Shown here piece after piece: positions 1-9,824 of a stretch of 64,000 bases of DNA; positions within the stretch are counted from its first letter, which is position 1, and every line of letters starts with the position of its first letter. The DNA comes from Dyella telluris (lineage in GTDB: Bacteria > Pseudomonadota > Gammaproteobacteria > Xanthomonadales > Rhodanobacteraceae), in NCBI RefSeq assembly GCF_014297575.1, contig NZ_CP060412.1, forward strand, positions 992,001 through 1,056,000. The letters run 5' to 3'. The position numbers and the translations under genes are program-made. Below the pieces are notes generated by a model, which ran no database searches, was not told the origin of the DNA, and worked only from the letters and a program-made list of their open reading frames with translations.

Positions 1-290
1 CACACACGGCCCTGGCCGGCTGCTCCGCCGTGGCCGGCAGCGCCAAGATCGGTCGTTATTGCATGATCGGCGGCAATGCCGGCGTGCTGGGCCATCTCGA
101 AGTGGCTGACCGGGTTACCATTACCGCCAAGAGCCTGGTTACGCACTCGATCCGCGAGCCTGGCGAATACTCCTCGGGCGTGCCGCTGCAGGAGAACCGC
201 CAGTGGCGGCGCAACGCAGCCCGATTCAAGCATCTCGACGAATACGCGCGCCGGCTCTCGGCGCTGGAGAAGGACCGCAACAATGAGTGA
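1..290 (+). CDS. lpxD: UDP-3-O-acylglucosamine N-acyltransferase, C-terminal part
   Basis: LpxD adds the second 3-hydroxyacyl chain to UDP-acyl-glucosamine in lipid A synthesis, in the cytoplasm. Only the last 95 or so codons are present; the reading frame is open from base 3 and the N-terminus lies left of the window. The fragment reads HTALAGCSAVAGSAKIGRYC, then the final left-handed beta-helix hexapeptides (IGGNAGVLGH..) and a helical charged tail, as at the C-terminus of LpxD. The stop overlaps the start of fabZ by 8 bases, so the genes are probably translationally coupled. Confidence 0.95.
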   Translation, partial: HTALAGCSAVAGSAKIGRYCMIGGNAGVLGHLEVADRVTITAKSLVTHSIREPGEYSSGVPLQENRQWRRNAARFKHLDEYARRLSALEKDRNNE

Positions 291-756
291 CCTGACCGTG
301 CCTTTCCACCTCCCTGTGAACGTGGAACAGATCCAGATGCTGTTGCCACACCGCTACCCGTTCCTGCTGGTCGATCGCCTGATCGAGCTGGTGCCGGACA
401 AGAGTGCCGTAGCCATCAAGAACGTGACGATGAACGAGCCGTTCTTCCAGGGCCACTTCCCGGGCCACCCGGTGATGCCGGGCGTGCTCATCGTGGAGGC
501 CATGGCGCAGGCCGCCGGCCTGCTCACGCAGATCTCCAGCCGCCTGAAGGGCACCACGGGCAGTCCGCTGTTCTACCTGGCCAAGGTCGACAACGCGCGT
601 TTCAACGCGCCGGTGGTGCCGGGCGACCAGCTGCGCCTGGAAGTCGAACTCAAGCGCCTGCTGCGCAGCATGGGCCTGTTCGAAGCGCGCACCCTCGTTG
701 ACGGCAAGGTCGTGGCCAGCTGCGAACTGATGTGCGCCGCGAGGTCCGACAAATGA
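283..756 (+). CDS. fabZ: 3-hydroxyacyl-[acyl-carrier-protein] dehydratase FabZ
   Basis: FabZ dehydrates beta-hydroxyacyl-ACP in fatty acid elongation and competes with LpxA/LpxD for 3-hydroxyacyl-ACP, so its place between lpxD and lpxA balances phospholipid against lipid A synthesis. The 157-residue protein is a single hot-dog fold; [11 protein letters not shown] holds the catalytic His at about residue 58, and the partner Glu is at about 72 in VEAMAQ. I chose the ATG at 283 ([11 protein letters not shown]) because it gives the usual family length; an in-frame start further upstream would run far back into lpxD. Overlaps lpxD by 8 bases and lpxA by 4 (ATGA). Confidence 0.97.
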   Translation: MSDLTVPFHLPVNVEQIQMLLPHRYPFLLVDRLIELVPDKSAVAIKNVTMNEPFFQGHFPGHPVMPGVLIVEAMAQAAGLLTQISSRLKGTTGSPLFYLAKVDNARFNAPVVPGDQLRLEVELKRLLRSMGLFEARTLVDGKVVASCELMCAARSDK

Positions 757-1526
757 TCCACCCCACCGCGCAGATCGATCCCACCGCCGTCATCGGCGAT
801 AACGTCAGCATCGGCGCGTTCACCGTGGTCGGTGCCGACGTGCATATCGGCGACGGCACCGTGATCGGCCCGCACGTGGTGATCCAGGGCCCCACCCGCA
901 TCGGTCGCGAAAACCGCATCAGCCAGTTCGCTTCGCTGGGTGGCGACCCGCAGGACAAGAAGTTCGCGGGCGAGCATACCGAGCTGGTGATCGGCGACCG
1001 CAACCAGATCCGCGAATACGTGACGATCAATCGTGGCACCGGCGACGGTGGCGGCAAGACGGAAATCGGCAACGACAACTGGATCCTTGCCTACGTGCAC
1101 ATCGCGCACGACTGCAAGATCGGCAACAACACCGTGTTCTCCAACTACTCGGCACTCGCCGGCCACGTGGAAATCGGCGACTGGGTGGTGATGGCGGGTT
1201 TCTCCGGCGCGCACCAGTTCTGCAAGATCGGCGCGCATGCCTTCATCGGCATGGGCTGCCTGCTGGGTTCGGACGTTCCGCCGTTCGTCACCATGGCCAA
1301 CGAGCAGCGCGGCCGCCCGCGTGGCATCAACAGCGAGGGCCTCAAGCGCCGTGGCTTCGACACCGCCCGCATCTCGGCCATCAAGCGCGCCTACCGCACG
1401 CTGTACATGGCCGGCCTGACGTTGGCCGATGCGCGCGAGCAGCTGAGCGTGCAGGCAAACGACAGCGATGACGTGCGCGCCATGCTCGAGTTCCTCGATC
1501 GCAGTGAGCGTTCGCTGGCGCGTTGA
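753..1526 (+). CDS. lpxA: UDP-N-acetylglucosamine O-acyltransferase LpxA
   Basis: First enzyme of lipid A synthesis: transfers a 3-hydroxyacyl chain from ACP to UDP-GlcNAc. The 257-residue protein opens with [20 protein letters not shown] and continues in hexapeptide repeats of a left-handed beta helix; the segment [12 protein letters not shown], followed by [17 protein letters not shown], is the active-site region of the family. A C-terminal helical domain of about 70 residues follows. The start at 753 overlaps the fabZ stop as ATGA; an in-frame ATG 21 bases upstream would add a non-conserved leader. Length and order fit the standard lpxD-fabZ-lpxA-lpxB operon. Confidence 0.97.
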   Translation: MIHPTAQIDPTAVIGDNVSIGAFTVVGADVHIGDGTVIGPHVVIQGPTRIGRENRISQFASLGGDPQDKKFAGEHTELVIGDRNQIREYVTINRGTGDGGGKTEIGNDNWILAYVHIAHDCKIGNNTVFSNYSALAGHVEIGDWVVMAGFSGAHQFCKIGAHAFIGMGCLLGSDVPPFVTMANEQRGRPRGINSEGLKRRGFDTARISAIKRAYRTLYMAGLTLADAREQLSVQANDSDDVRAMLEFLDRSERSLAR

Positions 1527-1589
1527 TATGAGCTTCGCTGATATCAACCATTCAAGCGCGCGCTCCGTCTCTGACGGCTGACAGGCACT

Positions 1590-2801
1590 ATGTCCGCGAC
1601 CGACGTAACCACCCGGGCTCCCACCATCGCCGTCATCGCCGGCGAAGATTCCGGGGACCAGCTCGGTGCCGACCTGATCACGGCGCTGCGGCGCCGTTAT
1701 CCCCTGGCGCACTTCGTCGGCATCGGCGGCGCGCGCATGCAGGCTGTCGGATTCGATTCCTGGTTCGACATCAAGGAACTGTCACTGTTCGGCTTCGCGG
1801 AGGTGGTGTCCCACCTCCCGCGCCTGCTGAAGCTGCGCAAGGAACTGATCGCGCGCATCGTCGCCGCCAAGCCGGACGTGGTGGTCGGCATCGATGCGCC
1901 GGACTTCAACCTCGGCGTGGAAAAGCGCCTGCGCGAAACCGGCATCCGCACCGTGCACTACGTCAGCCCGTCGGTCTGGGCCTGGCGCGAGAAGCGGGCC
2001 GAGAAGATCGGCCGCAGCGCCCACCGCGTGTTGTGCCTGTTCCCGATGGAGCCGGCCATCTACGCAAGGCACGGCATCGACGCGCGCTTCGTGGGCCATC
2101 CGCTCGCCGACCGGTTTGCGCTGGTCTCCGACCGCACCGGCGCGCGCGACTTCCTCGGCCTTGCGCAGAACGTACCGGTGCTTGCCGTGCTGCCGGGCAG
2201 TCGTGGCACCGAGATCAAACAACTGGGTAGCGCCTTCATCGAAGCGGCGCGCAAGGTTGCCGCGCAACTGCCGGGGCTCCGCATCATCGTGCCCGCGGCG
2301 AACGAACGCGTGCACGCCACACTCAGGCAACTGATCGGCAACAGCGAGAGCGAAAGTGCACCGCTGCTGATCGATGGTCATGCGCACGAGGCCATGCTTG
2401 CCGCCGACGTGGTGATGCTGGCCTCCGGCACGGCCACGCTGGAAGCGATGCTCGCCAAGCGCCCCATGGTCGTGGGTTACCGCGTATCGCCGGTGAGCTA
2501 CCGCATCGCCAAGGCGATGAACATGCTCAAGACGGACGTCTATTCGCTGCCCAACATCCTGGCCCGCGCCAGCGGCATGGGCGATGACGTGGTGTTGGTA
2601 CCCGAACTGATGCAGGACGACTTCAACGTCGACAAGCTGGCCGAGGCCACGCTGGCGCTGTTCCAGGACAGCGAGCGACGCGGCGCCATCGTGGCCGCCT
2701 TCGAGCAGCTGCATCTTGCGCTGCGCGGCGATCTGGATGGCCATGCAGGCGACCTGGCGGCAGACGCCGTCGCCGAACTGATCGAGGCGCCGCATGGCTG
2801 A
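1590..2801 (+). CDS. lpxB: Lipid-A-disaccharide synthase LpxB
   Basis: Condenses UDP-2,3-diacylglucosamine with lipid X to form the lipid A disaccharide at the inner face of the inner membrane. The 403-residue product has the GT-B glycosyltransferase pattern: an N-terminal [13 protein letters not shown] (LpxB signature), [24 protein letters not shown], then [12 protein letters not shown] and the nucleotide-binding [20 protein letters not shown]. It follows lpxA after 63 bases, and its end overlaps rnhB by 8 bases. An 8-13 residue low-conservation leader ([12 protein letters not shown]) precedes the first strand; the ATG at 1590 is the natural start. Confidence 0.97.
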   Translation: MSATDVTTRAPTIAVIAGEDSGDQLGADLITALRRRYPLAHFVGIGGARMQAVGFDSWFDIKELSLFGFAEVVSHLPRLLKLRKELIARIVAAKPDVVVGIDAPDFNLGVEKRLRETGIRTVHYVSPSVWAWREKRAEKIGRSAHRVLCLFPMEPAIYARHGIDARFVGHPLADRFALVSDRTGARDFLGLAQNVPVLAVLPGSRGTEIKQLGSAFIEAARKVAAQLPGLRIIVPAANERVHATLRQLIGNSESESAPLLIDGHAHEAMLAADVVMLASGTATLEAMLAKRPMVVGYRVSPVSYRIAKAMNMLKTDVYSLPNILARASGMGDDVVLVPELMQDDFNVDKLAEATLALFQDSERRGAIVAAFEQLHLALRGDLDGHAGDLAADAVAELIEAPHG

Positions 2802-3420
2802 GCCCAGGGCCAGACGACGCACCTCCGCCGAAGCTGCCACGCGCCTCGTCGCCGGCGTGGACGAAGCCGGGCGTGGCCCACTCTGCGGCCCGGTGGCGGT
2901 CGCCGCCGTCATCCTCGACCCGCTGCGCCCCATCGACGGTCTCAACGACTCCAAGAAGCTCACCGAGCTGAAACGCGAAGCGCTGTATCCGCTGATCATC
3001 GAGCGGGCGCTGGCGTACAGCATCGTGATGGTGATGTCCGATGAAATCGACCGCATCAACATCTACCAGGCCACCATGAGCGGCATGAGCCGCGCGCTGG
3101 TCGGCCTGACGCCTGCCGCGCACGAGGCGCTGATCGACGGCAACGCGCTGCCGCGCGACCTGCCCTGCCCGGGGCGCGCCATCATCGGGGGCGATGCGCT
3201 GGAGCCGTCCATCAGCGCCGCGTCGATTCTTGCCAAGGTCACGCGCGATCGCTGGATGGTGGCGCTGGACCAGGAACACCCCGGCTACGGATTCGCCGAG
3301 CACAAAGGTTATGGCACACCGGCGCACCTGGCCGCACTCCAGCGCTTGGGCCCTTGCCCGCACCATCGCCGCAGTTTCGCGCCGGTGAAGATCCTGGTGG
3401 ATCAGGGTGTGCTGTTCTGA
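2794..3420 (+). CDS. rnhB: Ribonuclease HII
   Basis: Cleaves RNA in RNA/DNA hybrids, including single ribonucleotides left in DNA. The 208-residue protein carries the RNase HII signature [16 protein letters not shown] (acidic pair D23/E24), LNDSKKL, and [17 protein letters not shown], with a C-terminal [13 protein letters not shown]. Its start overlaps the lpxB stop (2794-2801), placing it at the end of the lpx operon. The first 18 residues are basic and not conserved. In many relatives dnaE follows directly; here about 2.8 kb of other genes intervene. Confidence 0.97.
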   Translation: MAEPRARRRTSAEAATRLVAGVDEAGRGPLCGPVAVAAVILDPLRPIDGLNDSKKLTELKREALYPLIIERALAYSIVMVMSDEIDRINIYQATMSGMSRALVGLTPAAHEALIDGNALPRDLPCPGRAIIGGDALEPSISAASILAKVTRDRWMVALDQEHPGYGFAEHKGYGTPAHLAALQRLGPCPHHRRSFAPVKILVDQGVLF

Positions 3421-3749
3421 AGCAGCACCCTGCAGTAATGCAACTGCGAGGCCAACCAACGCACCCGCAGGCATGCCCTATGACCCGCGTCACCGGCCTG
3501 CAACGGCGCTAGCCTAAGCTCCAGTCCACGGAACAGCGGTCACTTGCTTTGCACGGCCCGTGCAACCTTTCAGGCGGCCGCTGCATCCGAATGGACAGGA
3601 AGCGAAGTTGCCGGGTTGATCGTCTCACCCGATCGTCTCAACGACACGGTGAACTTCCGCCACGCAGGGACGATGGCCCCATGTGCGCCTCCCCACAGCA
3701 TGGGATTGAAGACTCCAACCAAGCGCGCATTCGACCGCGGGAGTCCAGC
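3421..3749. other. Intergenic stretch after rnhB
   Basis: About 330 bases without a convincing gene. A perfect 7-base inverted repeat with a one-base centre (TGCACGG c CCGTGCA) lies at 3550-3564, and the 10-mer GATCGTCTCA occurs twice, at 3618-3627 and 3631-3640, a spacing of 13 bases. No T-run follows the hairpin, so it is not a clear terminator. The direct repeat could be an operator for the small downstream gene, but this is only inference. Confidence 0.35.
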
Positions 3750-3959
3750 ATGAGCACGATCCGCCGCCCGAACGACCCAGTCACCGATGGCCTGAGTCCC
3801 AACGTGTCTCCCTCGTCGCAGTTCACGCCCGATGAGATGGCCGCCATCGCCGAGGCCGAATACAAGCATGTCGACTACGACCGGCACCCGTTGCGGGTGC
3901 AGGGACTGGATCACTACTTCAACTACTCCGAAGGCAACGAGCGTTTCCACATCTCGTAA
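3750..3959 (+). CDS. Small hypothetical protein, 69 residues
   Basis: Not recognised. The ATG at 3750 is preceded by GGGAG about 8 bases upstream. The product (MSTIRRPNDPVTDGL..) is soluble and acidic towards its C-terminus, with a central SSQFTPDEMAAIAEAEYKHV segment that would form an amphipathic helix, then an aromatic-rich end (DHYFNYSEGNERFHIS). No signal peptide, membrane segment or cysteine is present. A strong 12-base hairpin directly after the stop supports it being a real transcription unit. It stands alone, convergent with the permease gene. Confidence 0.55.
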   Translation: MSTIRRPNDPVTDGLSPNVSPSSQFTPDEMAAIAEAEYKHVDYDRHPLRVQGLDHYFNYSEGNERFHIS

Positions 3960-3970
3960 TGCCCGAGCGT

Positions 3971-3998
3971 CGGCGACGATGGTGGGCCATCGTCGCCG
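3971..3998. terminator. Shared hairpin between convergent genes
   Basis: Perfect 12-base inverted repeat: CGGCGACGATGG, loop TGGG, CCATCGTCGCCG. It lies 11 bases after the small hypothetical gene and 12 bases beyond the end of the minus-strand permease gene. There is no T-run on either strand, so it may block read-through in both directions as a structure or stabilise 3' ends. Confidence 0.55.
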
Positions 3999-4010
3999 GG
4001 ATAAGGACGG

Positions 4011-5444
4011 TCAACCGCGCAGGCGACTGTGGCGATAGCCGTAACCGATGTAGATGAGCATGCCCAGCGCGGTCCAGCCGGCCAGCAGCAGCCAGTTGCC
4101 GGTGTTCATCTGCGCCAGCAGGAACAGGCACACGATCACGCCCAGCGTGCACACCACGGGCGCCGCCGGCACGCGGAAACCGCGCGGTAGATCCGGGCGC
4201 GTGCGACGCAGCACCAGCACGCCGATGCACACGGTGGCAAACGCCAGCAACGTCCCCATCGACAGCAGGTCACCCAGCAGGCTCAGCGGAAACACCGCAG
4301 CGAGAAGGCCACCCACCACACCCACCAGCACCGTGGTGCGATGCGGGGTCTTGAAGCGGTCGTGCACCGCGCCGAACGTGCGCGGCAGCAGGCCGTCACC
4401 CGCCATGCTGTAGAGAATGCGCGCCAGGCCCATGTGCATCACCAGGATCACCGAGGTCAGGCCAGCCACGGCACCGATCTGCGTGAGCACCTTCAGCCAT
4501 GCCAACGAGGGATGCGCCGCCAGCGCGGTGGCCACCGGCTCGGCGGTGGCCAGTTCCGCATACGGCACCAGGCCGGTCAGCACGGCCGCCACCACGATGT
4601 AGAGCACCGTGCAGATGGCCAGCGAGATCAGGATGCCCGCCGGCACGTTCTGCTGCGGATTGCGCGTTTCCTGCGCCGCCGTGGCCACCGCATCGAAGCC
4701 GATGTAGGCATAGAACACGCTGGTGGCCGCGCGGAACACACCCGACCAGCCGTAGTGGTCGCCACCCTGGCTGGCCGGCACGTACGGATGCCACAGCGAG
4801 GTGTCGATGTACTGCAGGCCGAACACCACGAACAGGATCACCACCAGCACCTTCAGCACCACCACCACGCTGGCGAACAGCGTCGACTGGCGGGTGCCTG
4901 CGTAGAGCAGCATGGTGATGGCCGCCACCACCAGCAGCGCCGGCAGGTTCATCCAGGCCCCGGTGATCACGAAGTGCCCGTCCTTGAAGGCCAGCGGCGC
5001 ATTGGCCAGCACGGACGGCACGTCGATGCCCATGCTGTGCAGCAGGCCCACGCCGTAGCCGGACCAGCCCACCGCCACCGACGACACCGCCAGCAGGTAT
5101 TCGGCCACCACGTTCCAGCCGATGAACCAGGCCAGCAGTTCACCGAAGGTGGCGTAGGCATAAACGTAGGCACTGCCGGACACCGGCAGCATGGCGGCGA
5201 ACTCCGCATAGCTCAGGGCCGCCAGCGCGGCGGCCAGGCCGGCGAGCACAAACGAAATGGTCAAAGCCGGGCCGGCATGCTCGGCGGCAGCCTGCCCGGT
5301 GATGACGAAGATGCCTGCACCGATCACCGCACCCACGCCCAGGACGATCAGATCCTTCAGGCCCAGCGTGCGCCGCATGTTGTCGCTGGCGGCCAGCGAC
5401 GCCTCGATGGGTTTGACGGTGAACAGCGAGCGGATCAATGACAT
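4011..5444 (-). CDS. APC-family amino acid permease (cationic amino acid transporter type)
   Basis: Integral inner-membrane carrier of 477 residues with about 12-13 hydrophobic segments. The N-terminal GVGAVIGAGIFVITG (residues 36-50) is the TM1 hallmark of the amino acid-polyamine-organocation superfamily, and SYAEFAAMLPVSGSAYVYAYATFGE is its TM3 counterpart; the pattern resembles the CAT/YfnA group, which moves amino acids with protons. The exact substrate cannot be told. The ATG at 5444 gives the standard cytoplasmic leader MSLIRSLFTVKPIEAS; an in-frame start 132 bases upstream would add an unrelated tail. It stands alone, divergent from the thioredoxin-like gene. Confidence 0.9.
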   Translation of the reverse strand: MSLIRSLFTVKPIEASLAASDNMRRTLGLKDLIVLGVGAVIGAGIFVITGQAAAEHAGPALTISFVLAGLAAALAALSYAEFAAMLPVSGSAYVYAYATFGELLAWFIGWNVVAEYLLAVSSVAVGWSGYGVGLLHSMGIDVPSVLANAPLAFKDGHFVITGAWMNLPALLVVAAITMLLYAGTRQSTLFASVVVVLKVLVVILFVVFGLQYIDTSLWHPYVPASQGGDHYGWSGVFRAATSVFYAYIGFDAVATAAQETRNPQQNVPAGILISLAICTVLYIVVAAVLTGLVPYAELATAEPVATALAAHPSLAWLKVLTQIGAVAGLTSVILVMHMGLARILYSMAGDGLLPRTFGAVHDRFKTPHRTTVLVGVVGGLLAAVFPLSLLGDLLSMGTLLAFATVCIGVLVLRRTRPDLPRGFRVPAAPVVCTLGVIVCLFLLAQMNTGNWLLLAGWTALGMLIYIGYGYRHSRLRG

Positions 5445-5606
5445 CGGCGTTTTCCCGGCAGCGTCAGGGCTGCCGTCCAGAAGATGAAAGCACCGGAACA
5501 TGACAGCCCCGGCCCGTCCCTGCAACCGCCATTGGTCTGCCCTTTCCCGGGCCACCGGCGGCCCCGCGCCCTCCACTATGCTTCGGCATGGGGAAGGAGT
5601 TCATCC

Positions 5607-6158
5607 ATGAGACGTTCCATCCACAGGGCGCTGGCCGTGCTGGCGCTGAGCTTCGCCACGGTGTGCCAGGCCCGTCCAGGCCCGGGTGATATCCCGCCCG
5701 ACTATCTGGGGCATGCCCGGGACGGGCACGACCTGCGCGTATCGGACCTGCACGGCAAGGTCGTGATCGTGACGTTCTGGGCGTCCTGGTGCGGCTACTG
5801 CCGCAAGGAGCTGCCTGTGCTCGCCGCCCTGCAGAAGCTCAAGGGCACCCGCGACCTGCAGGTGATTGGCGTGAACCACGACGATGACTACGACAAGTAC
5901 AAGGACCTGAGCCGCCGCTGGAAGGATCTGGACATCCTGCTCACCTACGACCCGCCGGACGGTCGCATAGGCAAGCCTTACAAGATCGACAGCCTTCCCT
6001 TCATGGTCATGATCGGGCGCGACGGCCGCATCGCCCAGGTTTTCACCGGCTATGACGAAGACATGCTCGATACCATCATGTCCGACGTGGATGACCTGCT
6101 CGCCCAGCCGGCGCCCACGGCACCGGCGAACGCCACGGCGAGTCCGCCATCCTCCTGA
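5607..6158 (+). CDS. Periplasmic TlpA/ResA-like thioredoxin-fold protein
   Basis: A 183-residue thiol-disulfide oxidoreductase of the TlpA/ResA type. A signal peptide (MRRSIHRALAVLALSFATVCQA) is followed by a redoxin domain with FWASWCGYCRKE; the active cysteines are C62 and C65 of a CGYC motif. The cis-proline region is DSLPFMVMIGRDG. The last 25 residues are a Pro/Ala/Thr-rich tail. A good ribosome-binding site (GGAAGGAG, 5592-5599) fixes the ATG at 5607. Related proteins reduce apocytochromes or other periplasmic thiols; no cytochrome maturation genes are adjacent, so the partner is unknown. Confidence 0.88.
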   Translation: MRRSIHRALAVLALSFATVCQARPGPGDIPPDYLGHARDGHDLRVSDLHGKVVIVTFWASWCGYCRKELPVLAALQKLKGTRDLQVIGVNHDDDYDKYKDLSRRWKDLDILLTYDPPDGRIGKPYKIDSLPFMVMIGRDGRIAQVFTGYDEDMLDTIMSDVDDLLAQPAPTAPANATASPPSS

Positions 6159-6250
6159 TCCCACGCGGAAAAGCCGGTCGGGAAACAATGTCAATTCTTG
6201 CCCGGTCCGGGCTGCACCGTTAGGCTGGGCATCCATCCTGCGCGTGCGCC

Positions 6251-9200
6251 ATGTCCGTCCGCTTCGCCCACCTCCACCTTCACAGCGAATACTCGCTGGT
6301 CGACTCGACCATCCGTATCAAGGGACTGGTCGATGCCTGCGTGCGCCAGGGTATTCCCGCGGTCGCGCTGACCGACGACAGCAACATGTTCGCGCTGGTG
6401 AAGTTCTACAAGGCATGCAGCGCGGCCGGCATCAAGCCGATCGGCGGCTGCGACCTGTGGGTCAGCGCGCCGGATGATCCGCGCCCCTGGCGCCTGACCC
6501 TGCTCATCCAGAACCACGCGGGCTATCTCAACCTGTCCCGACTGGTGTCGCGCGCCTGGCGCGACGGCCAGCACAGCGGCCGTGCCATGGTCGACGCGGC
6601 GTGGCTCACGCCGGAAGTGACGCACGGCCTGATCGCCGTGCTCGGCCGCGACAGCGAAGTGGCGCGCATCGCCGTGAACCAGGGCGTGGATGTGGCGGTG
6701 GCGCGCCTGCGCCCGCTCGCCGCGCAGCTGGCCGACCGGCTTTACCTCGAGCTGACCCGTACCGGCCGCGAGGGCGAGGAAAACTGGAATGCCGCCGCGC
6801 TCGGCGTGGCCGCGCAACTCGACCTGCCGGTGATTGCCAGCAACGACGTGCGCTTCCTCAAGCAGGAAGGCTTCGAATCGCACGAAGCGCGCGTGTGCAT
6901 CAACCAGGGCCGTGTGCTGGCCGACCCCAAGCGTCCACGCGACTACAGCGACCAGCAATACCTCAAGTCGCCCGAGGACATGCAGGCGCTGTTCGCCGAC
7001 CTTCCCGAGGCGCTGGAAAACACCATCGAGCTGGCCAAGCGCTGCTCCCTGGAGCTGAGCTTTGGCACGTATTACCTGCCCGACTTCCCGGTGCCCGAAG
7101 GCCACGACCTGGCCAGCTACATCCGCGAACTCTCGCGCGAGGGCCTGAGGGAGCGCCTGGAATTTGCCGGCGTCGCGCCCGGCCGTACCCGCGAGGAGTA
7201 CGAGACGCGACTGGAACGCGAGCTGGACGTCATCATCAAGATGGGCTTCCCCGGTTACTTCCTGATCGTGGCGGACTTCATCAACTGGGGTAAGCAGAAC
7301 GGCATTCCGGTCGGCCCCGGTCGTGGTTCGGGTGCCGGTTCGCTGGTGGCGTGGGTGCTGAAGATCACCGACCTGGACCCGATCCAGTTCGACCTGCTGT
7401 TCGAGCGATTCTTGAATCCCGAACGCGTGTCGATGCCCGACTTCGACATCGACTTCTGCATGGATCGCCGCGACGAAGTGATCGACTACGTCGCGCGCAA
7501 GTACGGCCGCGACCACGTCAGCCAGATCATCACCTACGGCTCGATGGCGGCGAAGGCCGTGCTGCGCGACTCCGGCCGCGTGCTCGGCATGGGCTACAAC
7601 GCGGTGGACCGCATCGCCAAGCTCATTCCCGCGCGCCCGCTCGACCTCACGCTGCAATGCGCGCTGGGTCGTTCGGAAAAAGCCAAGAAAGAACCCGATC
7701 GCATCGTCAAGGATTTCTGCGACCTCTACGACCAGGACGAGGAAGCACGCACGCTGATCGACCTGGCGCTGAGCCTGGAAAGCATCACCCGCGGTGTCGG
7801 CAAGCACGCCGGTGGCGTGGTGATCGGCCCCAAGCCGCTCACCGAATTCGCCCCGCTGTATTGCGAACCGGGTGGCGCCGGCGTGGTCACGCAGTACGAC
7901 AAGGACGACGTGGAAGCCGTCGGCCTGGTGAAGTTCGACTTCCTCGGCCTGCGCACGCTCACCATCATCGACTGGGCGGTGAAGGCCATCAACGCGCGCC
8001 GCGCGGTGAGTGGCGAGGAAGAACTCAACATCGCGGCCATCGCCACCGATGACCCGGCGGCGTACGACCTGCTGAAGAAAGCGCAGACGGTCGCCGTGTT
8101 CCAGCTCGAATCCTCGGGCATGCAGCGCATGCTCAAGGATGCAAAACCCGACCGTTTCGAGGACATCATCGCGCTGGTGGCGTTGTACCGCCCCGGCCCG
8201 ATGGACCTGATTCCCAGCTTCGTCGCCCGTAAACACGGCCGCGAGGAAGTGGTGTATCCCGATCCGCGCGTCGAACCGATCCTGAAAGAGACCTACGGCA
8301 TCATGGTCTATCAGGAACAGGTGATGCAGATGGCGCAGATCGTGGGCGGTTATTCGCTCGGCGGCGCCGACCTGCTGCGTCGCGCGATGGGCAAGAAAAA
8401 GCTCGAGGAAATGGCGAAGGAACGCGCCAAGTTCCGCGAGGGCGCCGCCAAGGACGGACTCACCGGCGAAAAGGCCGATGAGATCTTCGACCTGATGGAG
8501 AAGTTCGCCGGCTACGGCTTCAACAAGTCGCACGCGGCCGCGTACGCGCTCGTCTCGTACCACACGGCCTGGCTGAAGGCGCACTACCCCGCCGAGTTCA
8601 TGGCCGCGACGATTTCGTCGGACATGGACAACACCGACAAGGCGGTGACCTTCATCGACGAGTCGAAGGCGATCGGCCTGAAGGTGCTACCGCCGGATGT
8701 GAACGCCTCGGAGTTCATGTTCGTCGCGGTGGAACCGCGCGTGATCCGCTACGGGCTGGGCGCCATCAAGGGCGTGGGCCAGGGCGCGTGCGAAGCGATC
8801 GCCGACGAGCGCAAGCGCGGTGGTGATTACAAGGATCTCGCCGACTTCTGCCGTCGCGTGGATTCGACCAAGCTCAATCGCCGCGTGCTCGAAGCGCTGA
8901 TTCTTTCCGGCTCGCTGGATGCGCTCGCACCGAACCGCGCCAGCCTGATGGCACAGCTGCCGAACGCCATGAAGGCGGCCGACCAGCACCTGAAAAACAA
9001 ACAGGCCGGCCAGAACGACATGTTCGGCGCCATGATGGGGGGCACCGCTCCCACGGTCGAAGTCGATCTTCCGGTCGTGGGCGACTGGCCGCTCGAACAG
9101 AAGCTGCAGGGCGAGCGCGATACGCTCGGCCACTACCTATCCGGCCATCCCACCGACCCGTGGCGTGACGAGCTGGCACAGCTCTCCACCTGCCCGCTGG

Positions 9201-9805
9201 GCGAGATCGGCGACCGCTACCAGCCGCCCAAGCCGCGCAAGAACGACGGCGACGACAACCGCTTCCGTCGCGGCCCGGATACGCCGTGGACGGTGGCCGG
9301 CATGGTCACCGGCGTGCGTAAGCGCGGTGACAGCGACGCCTTCGTGCGCCTTGAAGACGGCACCGGCATCATCGAAGTGAGCTTCTTCGGTGACCTGTAC
9401 CAGCAGGTCGCCCCCATGCTCACGCGCGACCAGTTGCTGGTGGTGGAAGGCGGCCTGCGCATTGACGACTTCTCCGGCGGTGGTTTCGCCCTGCGCGCCC
9501 GTAGCGCCTACACCCTGGGGGATGCCTGCCGCCGCTTCGCGCGCCTCTTGCGTTTAAAACTGAACGGCGTGAACCCGGGTTTCATCGACGACCTGCGCCG
9601 CACGCTGGCCGGCTACCGTGGCGGGCGCGCCAGTGTCGTGCTTTACGGCTACCACAACGCCATCGCACAGGCGGACCTTGAGCTGGGTGAGGAATGGCGC
9701 GTGGACGCCATCCCGGAGCTCCTGCGCGCCATCCGCGCGGTTCCCGGGGTGGAAGCGGCCAGGCTGCGCATCGTCAAGTCGGACGACCGGCCGCGCGGCG
9801 ACTGA
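6251..9805 (+). CDS. dnaE: DNA polymerase III alpha subunit
   Basis: Catalytic subunit of the replicative polymerase, 1184 residues. It starts with the PHP domain (FAHLHLHSEYSLVDS, residues 5-19), then the C-family palm: PDFDID at about 396-401 supplies catalytic D397 and D399, and KFDFLGLRTLTIID supplies the third, D563. GRGSGAGSLVAW and GVGKHAGGVVIGP are conserved polymerase segments. The HhH region (VRYGLGAIKGVGQG-type motif near 835-850) and an OB fold (WTVAGMVTGVRKRGDSDAFVRLEDGTG) follow, then the tau-interacting tail. Full length and intact. accA lies 164 bases downstream. Confidence 0.98.
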   Translation: MSVRFAHLHLHSEYSLVDSTIRIKGLVDACVRQGIPAVALTDDSNMFALVKFYKACSAAGIKPIGGCDLWVSAPDDPRPWRLTLLIQNHAGYLNLSRLVSRAWRDGQHSGRAMVDAAWLTPEVTHGLIAVLGRDSEVARIAVNQGVDVAVARLRPLAAQLADRLYLELTRTGREGEENWNAAALGVAAQLDLPVIASNDVRFLKQEGFESHEARVCINQGRVLADPKRPRDYSDQQYLKSPEDMQALFADLPEALENTIELAKRCSLELSFGTYYLPDFPVPEGHDLASYIRELSREGLRERLEFAGVAPGRTREEYETRLERELDVIIKMGFPGYFLIVADFINWGKQNGIPVGPGRGSGAGSLVAWVLKITDLDPIQFDLLFERFLNPERVSMPDFDIDFCMDRRDEVIDYVARKYGRDHVSQIITYGSMAAKAVLRDSGRVLGMGYNAVDRIAKLIPARPLDLTLQCALGRSEKAKKEPDRIVKDFCDLYDQDEEARTLIDLALSLESITRGVGKHAGGVVIGPKPLTEFAPLYCEPGGAGVVTQYDKDDVEAVGLVKFDFLGLRTLTIIDWAVKAINARRAVSGEEELNIAAIATDDPAAYDLLKKAQTVAVFQLESSGMQRMLKDAKPDRFEDIIALVALYRPGPMDLIPSFVARKHGREEVVYPDPRVEPILKETYGIMVYQEQVMQMAQIVGGYSLGGADLLRRAMGKKKLEEMAKERAKFREGAAKDGLTGEKADEIFDLMEKFAGYGFNKSHAAAYALVSYHTAWLKAHYPAEFMAATISSDMDNTDKAVTFIDESKAIGLKVLPPDVNASEFMFVAVEPRVIRYGLGAIKGVGQGACEAIADERKRGGDYKDLADFCRRVDSTKLNRRVLEALILSGSLDALAPNRASLMAQLPNAMKAADQHLKNKQAGQNDMFGAMMGGTAPTVEVDLPVVGDWPLEQKLQGERDTLGHYLSGHPTDPWRDELAQLSTCPLGEIGDRYQPPKPRKNDGDDNRFRRGPDTPWTVAGMVTGVRKRGDSDAFVRLEDGTGIIEVSFFGDLYQQVAPMLTRDQLLVVEGGLRIDDFSGGGFALRARSAYTLGDACRRFARLLRLKLNGVNPGFIDDLRRTLAGYRGGRASVVLYGYHNAIAQADLELGEEWRVDAIPELLRAIRAVPGVEAARLRIVKSDDRPRGD

Positions 9806-9824
9806 AATATTAGAAGTGAGTTAA

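Noticed and set aside
4341..5441. His/Gln-rich frame opposite the permease gene
   Set aside because: Shadow; the permease on the minus strand has clear family motifs and membrane helices.
6191..8584. Open frame of about 800 codons opposite dnaE
   Set aside because: Same effect: low stop frequency in the complement of GC-rich codons. No ribosome-binding site or motif.
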